16,408 nucleotides of DNA from Nitrosomonadales bacterium. GTDB lineage: Bacteria > Pseudomonadota > Gammaproteobacteria > Burkholderiales > Nitrosomonadaceae. Position 1 is the first letter of the stretch. The number at the start of each line of letters is the position of its first letter. The translations under genes were made by a program, and so were the position numbers. Under the pieces are notes generated by a model. It made no database searches, had not been told where the DNA came from, and saw only the letters and a list, made by a program, of their open reading frames with translations. Location: positions 1 through 16,408 of the forward strand of contig SPBV01000014.1 in assembly GCA_004525885.1 (NCBI GenBank), given 5' to 3'. Shown piece after piece: positions 12,789 to 16,408 of the stretch.

Positions 12789-14111
12789 TTAAATTTCCTC
12801 AGACCGATATTCAACGTATGCTCGATCACGCAACTGTTGCACCCATTCTTGATAAGCCTCATCAGACTTGCGTGTACGTAATGTATTGCTTGCTTCTTGA
12901 CGTTGTCGTTCGTTGCTTACATCCTTGGTGCGGCGCTCGACCACTTGGATTAAATGCCAGCCAAAGGTAGATTGTACCGGGGCACTAATTTTTCCTGGTT
13001 GGAGTCCATTCATAGTTTGTTCAAATTCGGCCACAGTGTCGCCAGGTGAAACCCAATTTAGATCACCGCCTGCTTGAGCACTAGTATCTTCGGAATGTAG
13101 CTTAGCCAGTTCTTCGAAATCGGCGCCGTTGTCTAAACGTTCTTTCAGACGAATTATACGGATTCGAGCATCATTTTCAGATGTAAGCTCACTAACTTTT
13201 ATAAGAATATGGCGCACATGGGTTTGGTCTATCACTACCACTTTATTTCTTTCCTCTCCCCGTTTTTCATGTAGCTTAAGAATATGGAAGCCACCTGGGC
13301 TTTGAATTATTGGTGTCAATTCACCCGGTGCTATTAGCTTCAATGATTCAGAAAATTTTACTGGTAGCTGCGTGGCTGGACTCCAGCCAAGTTTGCCTCC
13401 ATCCAAAGCATCGGCAGCATCAGAAAACTCAGCAGCTACTTGGGCAAAATCATCACCATTCTTTAATTTGGCTAGAGCCGCTTCGGCACGCTGGCGCTTA
13501 CTTTCAATTTGTGACGGACTTGCTTGATTTTGGGTTCTTACCATAATGTGGGAAAGCTGGTATTCATCGGTATTTCCAGATGAGTGTACTTGGTTATACA
13601 GGAAATTATCCACCTCTCCTTCGGACACTTGTATTTTTTTAATCACTTCACGATCTTTCAATCGAACTAAAATCATTTCTTTTCGAATTTCTTCACGGAA
13701 TTTATCGAAACTAATCCCTTCCTTAGCAAGCACTGAGTAAAATTCCTCTCTGGCCATTTTATTTGAATTAGCAATTCGATCAATCGCCTTTTCAACCTCT
13801 ATATCGCCTATAGTCATTCCAATCTCTTCTGCGAGTTGAATTTGTACACGGGTGATAATTTCTCGTTCAAGTACTTGGCTTTCCATTACATCTTTTGCTG
13901 GAGGTTGTATCCCTTGCCTCTTCAGTTGCATTATGCTGAGCTTAACTACCTCATTTAGCTCTTGCCGTGTTATACATTCCCCATTTACAACTGCGACTAT
14001 ATGATCAATGGCTTTAATGGCCCCAGTATTGCTAGATTGCTGCGCGTCTGCAATGTTAGCTGTAAACACAACTAAAAAAAATAGCGGAAAAAGTAAATAT
14101 TTTATTCGCAT
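12789..14111 (-). CDS. surA: Periplasmic chaperone and peptidyl-prolyl isomerase SurA
   Basis: Escorts unfolded outer-membrane proteins, including LptD, through the periplasm to the BAM complex. Seen: 440 residues; signal peptide with hydrophobic core YLLFPLFFLVVFTANI and probable cleavage after ADA (residue 23); an N-terminal chaperone domain (about 35-165) containing VAVVNGECITRQEL; two parvulin domains (about 184-284 and 297-394), marked by LSHIMVRT and VRHILIKVSE and ending in GGFHILKLHEKR and FGWHLIQVVERR; and a C-terminal helix. Both parvulin domains look complete. It follows lptD by 80 bases, the usual order, so chaperone and client are made together. No good Shine-Dalgarno. Confidence 0.97.
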   Translation of the reverse strand: MRIKYLLFPLFFLVVFTANIADAQQSSNTGAIKAIDHIVAVVNGECITRQELNEVVKLSIMQLKRQGIQPPAKDVMESQVLEREIITRVQIQLAEEIGMTIGDIEVEKAIDRIANSNKMAREEFYSVLAKEGISFDKFREEIRKEMILVRLKDREVIKKIQVSEGEVDNFLYNQVHSSGNTDEYQLSHIMVRTQNQASPSQIESKRQRAEAALAKLKNGDDFAQVAAEFSDAADALDGGKLGWSPATQLPVKFSESLKLIAPGELTPIIQSPGGFHILKLHEKRGEERNKVVVIDQTHVRHILIKVSELTSENDARIRIIRLKERLDNGADFEELAKLHSEDTSAQAGGDLNWVSPGDTVAEFEQTMNGLQPGKISAPVQSTFGWHLIQVVERRTKDVSNERQRQEASNTLRTRKSDEAYQEWVQQLRDRAYVEYRSEEI

Positions 14112-14191
14112 TTAAGTCAAGGATAGTAGAGCCGCAATAAATTAAAAATCAAATGTAGAGCGCATCATACTTTTAGTTTTGTGATTTAGGT

Positions 14192-16408
14192 TCATCGTAA
14201 TTCTAAATCATTGTCCTGATTTTCCTGTCCTCCGATATTAGAGTAATTAGAGTATCCAGGGATACTTCTCTGCAAAATTTGCATCGGATTTGAGCCGATC
14301 TGCAATAGGCCACCTAGCTCTAGTTGCAAAAAAACCGTTGTGTTTGTTGTTGTAGTCGAAGTACGAAGACGTTGGACCACGAAGCGTGCTGTCCAGCAGC
14401 AAGCATTATACTCAATCCCTCCAAGCCCTTCTAGCAAATTGTTGTCTCTGAGTGAGTAGTTTAGGCGTCCTACAGCTTGCCATCTTTTTGCCAGTGTCCA
14501 CTGTCCTGAGATATCAGTTTGTTCTAACACGCCACGGGTAAAGCGATAGCCAAGATTTATTACTTTACCTAATTCTGGTTGGTAACTAACACCTGAACGT
14601 ATTACCTCGGTACGCAACTTGCTTTGATCAAACTGCATACTTGTATTAGTGCTTATAGTTGGCGTGATTTGCCCAGAGAGCGCGAAAATAAAATCCGGAT
14701 TCTTTGTCGTGGTCTCCTGTGGCAGGGTAAGTGATACTTGACGACTACTTAAATGTATTTGTTGTCCAATGGATATTCGGAACCGCTCAATCCCGGTATC
14801 CGATTCAATCAGACGTGATGTAAGTGCCGCGGTTACCCGGTTTGCGTCATTAATACGATCGCTGCCACTGAAGCGGTTCTCAGTAAACAACCGGGCAAAA
14901 CTAAAATCTTGGTCAGCAGAATCAAAGTTCGGTAGAAGGCTTTGGTCACGGTAAGGAACATATACGTAGTAAAGCCGTGGTTCAATGGTTTGAGTAAATT
15001 GTTCTCCTCTTAGTTTGGTCTCGCGATCAAACGTAACGCCGCTATCTAGGCTCATTATTGGTAGAGTACGGTTTGGGTTTTTATCTGGTGTTGCAGCTGA
15101 GGAATCTAGATTGTACCCAGTGTGGTGCACGCCAATCTTAGGTGTAATAAAACCAATCGAGTTACGAAGGGGAACGCTAACGTTAGGAAAAAGCGTGTAG
15201 CGTTTGCCGCCAACCAAAGTAGGGTGGTCAAAATCTGTCCAGCTACCACTGAAATTAAGATCTGCCCCCAGTACATTAAGTTGAGTTGTATCTAGAAGAA
15301 CTTGCGGCAGACGTTTGTATGGCGTGACGATGGTGACAACAGGATCTTGAATAGTTTGAAATTGCTGAACCCGGGTACTAAAAGATAGGTAGTTATCGCG
15401 GCCTAAAGAGCCATTATAGGCCACTAGTCCTTGTTGTAACAGATTGGTTCTGGAAGTTGCATTAAGACCTTTGCCGAGATCACGAAAGAAACTGTCATCT
15501 GAGACCCTGTTGTAATTAAGATGAGTACTCCAACCCCTGCCTAGTTCATGATCGTGCGCGAGTTGTACTCGGTTACGATTCTCATGTGTTTCAAGATCAT
15601 TTGGCAGAATATCAAATATCAAGTTTCCTTTCATATCTTTTGTCAAATAGCGAAATTCGTTGTTTATCATTATCCCGCGTTTGGACATGGCTCGAGCCTT
15701 GAATGTCGCATCAAGATTGGGGGCAATATTCCAATAAAATGGGATGGATATATCGAGACCAGTTTTGGCATTTGTACTATAAATGGGAGCGAGTAATCCA
15801 GTCTTACGTTCTCCACTGTATGAGAAATTTCCCCAGGGCGTATAACCTATCGGTACACCCAAAAATGTTAGTTTAGCGCTACGAGTAGTACCGGTCTTCT
15901 CGTTGTTATTCATTTCTAAATCATCAGCTTGAACTACCCAATCCTCGTTTCCCTCGGGGCAGGTAGTGTATCGAGCTTGTCGAAACCGATATAGCCCATC
16001 ACCCTCAATGAGTACTGTATTAGCTCTTCCACGGCTACTACCATCTTTGAGACTGTAAATTGGATTGTCCATTTGGCCAATTTTAGTTTCCAGGTTCATC
16101 TTAAGTCGTGAGCCTTTTATTACATCACCCTGTTGCTCAATACGGATATCTCCTTCAACCTCTACCTCATCAGTTTCTTGAAAATATTTCATTCGATTTG
16201 CAGTGATAATTTGATTTCCGCTACGTAGCTCGGCGTTACCTATACCTTCAACTTCTAGTTCATTATGACCTTGTATCATATCAGCTTCGATAAACACTGG
16301 TTTTTCGCTATCTTCTGTTTTCGCAATGGGAGTTATTATCTGCCGGCCGATTCTTAATTTTGGCGACTGTGGTTTCATCAATGCTATTTGCTCGCCATCA
16401 CGTAATCC
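14192..16408 (-). CDS. lptD: LPS-assembly protein LptD, 5' end beyond the window
   Basis: Outer-membrane beta-barrel that, with the lipoprotein LptE, inserts lipopolysaccharide into the outer leaflet. The frame stays open through the right edge; a start at 16378 or 16381 would omit the signal peptide, so the gene is truncated by the window. Seen: a periplasmic LptA-like jellyroll (FIEADMIQGHNELEVEG onward), then a long barrel with alternating beta strands. Cysteines fit the disulfide scheme: one in YTTCPEG and the adjacent pair in NACCWTARF. The first cysteine of the E. coli set would lie beyond the edge. About 738 residues are visible against 784 in E. coli. First visible gene of the lptD-surA-pdxA-rsmA operon. 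It implies LPS or a related glycolipid is still made. Confidence 0.96.
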   Translation of the reverse strand, partial: GLRDGEQIALMKPQSPKLRIGRQIITPIAKTEDSEKPVFIEADMIQGHNELEVEGIGNAELRSGNQIITANRMKYFQETDEVEVEGDIRIEQQGDVIKGSRLKMNLETKIGQMDNPIYSLKDGSSRGRANTVLIEGDGLYRFRQARYTTCPEGNEDWVVQADDLEMNNNEKTGTTRSAKLTFLGVPIGYTPWGNFSYSGERKTGLLAPIYSTNAKTGLDISIPFYWNIAPNLDATFKARAMSKRGIMINNEFRYLTKDMKGNLIFDILPNDLETHENRNRVQLAHDHELGRGWSTHLNYNRVSDDSFFRDLGKGLNATSRTNLLQQGLVAYNGSLGRDNYLSFSTRVQQFQTIQDPVVTIVTPYKRLPQVLLDTTQLNVLGADLNFSGSWTDFDHPTLVGGKRYTLFPNVSVPLRNSIGFITPKIGVHHTGYNLDSSAATPDKNPNRTLPIMSLDSGVTFDRETKLRGEQFTQTIEPRLYYVYVPYRDQSLLPNFDSADQDFSFARLFTENRFSGSDRINDANRVTAALTSRLIESDTGIERFRISIGQQIHLSSRQVSLTLPQETTTKNPDFIFALSGQITPTISTNTSMQFDQSKLRTEVIRSGVSYQPELGKVINLGYRFTRGVLEQTDISGQWTLAKRWQAVGRLNYSLRDNNLLEGLGGIEYNACCWTARFVVQRLRTSTTTTNTTVFLQLELGGLLQIGSNPMQILQRSIPGYSNYSNIGGQENQDNDLELR

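Noticed and set aside
12330..12881. 183-codon open frame on the + strand opposite pdxA
   Set aside because: It lies antisense to the well-supported pdxA, has no family motif, and is typical of a shadow frame.
1..16408. CRISPR arrays, tRNA or rRNA genes, insertion sequences, integrases or toxin-antitoxin pairs
   Set aside because: None seen: no regularly spaced repeats, no cloverleaf-like segments with a T-loop motif, and no transposase or integrase frames.

Overview
The window looks like a chromosomal segment of a Gram-negative proteobacterium, most likely a betaproteobacterium. It carries an outer-membrane LPS assembly operon (lptD-surA-pdxA-rsmA), a trxA/rho/rpmE block typical of proteobacteria, and an LptD with the conserved Cys-Cys pair. 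Base composition is moderately AT-rich. Coding density is ordinary (about 86% by my sum of gene lengths), but three spacers of 243 to 674 bases contain no recognisable gene. Few genes have a clear Shine-Dalgarno sequence. A host-associated lifestyle is possible but not shown.

Layout from left to right. (1) 1-955: an alpha/beta hydrolase on the + strand, open to the left edge. (2) 956-1810: a lone, AT-rich ureD (urease accessory protein) on the - strand that resembles the Bacteroidota type, followed by a 684-base spacer with tandem repeats, a perfect palindrome and a hairpin. (3) 2495-4754: trxA, rho and rpmE on the + strand. The rho leader holds a C-rich, G-poor stretch that looks like a rut site, and the rho 3' end is followed by a degenerate tandem copy of itself. 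rpmE has a good promoter, a good ribosome binding site and a terminator. (4) 4918-5967: class I fructose-bisphosphate aldolase (fbaB) on the - strand. (5) 6033-10275: a four-gene - strand operon of fatty acyl-AMP ligase, NAD-dependent reductase (CerR-like), acyl carrier protein and serine palmitoyltransferase. (6) 10276-10949: a spacer with two hairpins. (7) 10950-16408: rsmA, pdxA, surA and lptD on the - strand; lptD runs off the right edge.

The most interesting content is the operon in (5). Its gene set matches the bacterial ceramide/sphingolipid pathway described in Caulobacter: an acyl-ACP synthetase loads a fatty acid on a dedicated carrier protein, serine palmitoyltransferase condenses it with an amino acid (serine expected) to a 3-keto long-chain base, and an SDR-type enzyme reduces a ketone. 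The N-acyltransferase that completes ceramide (bCerS) is not in the window. The reductase has Arg where the catalytic Lys of the YxxxK motif is expected, and the ligase gene has no ATG start. The pathway may therefore be complete with a partner elsewhere, altered in product, or beginning to decay.
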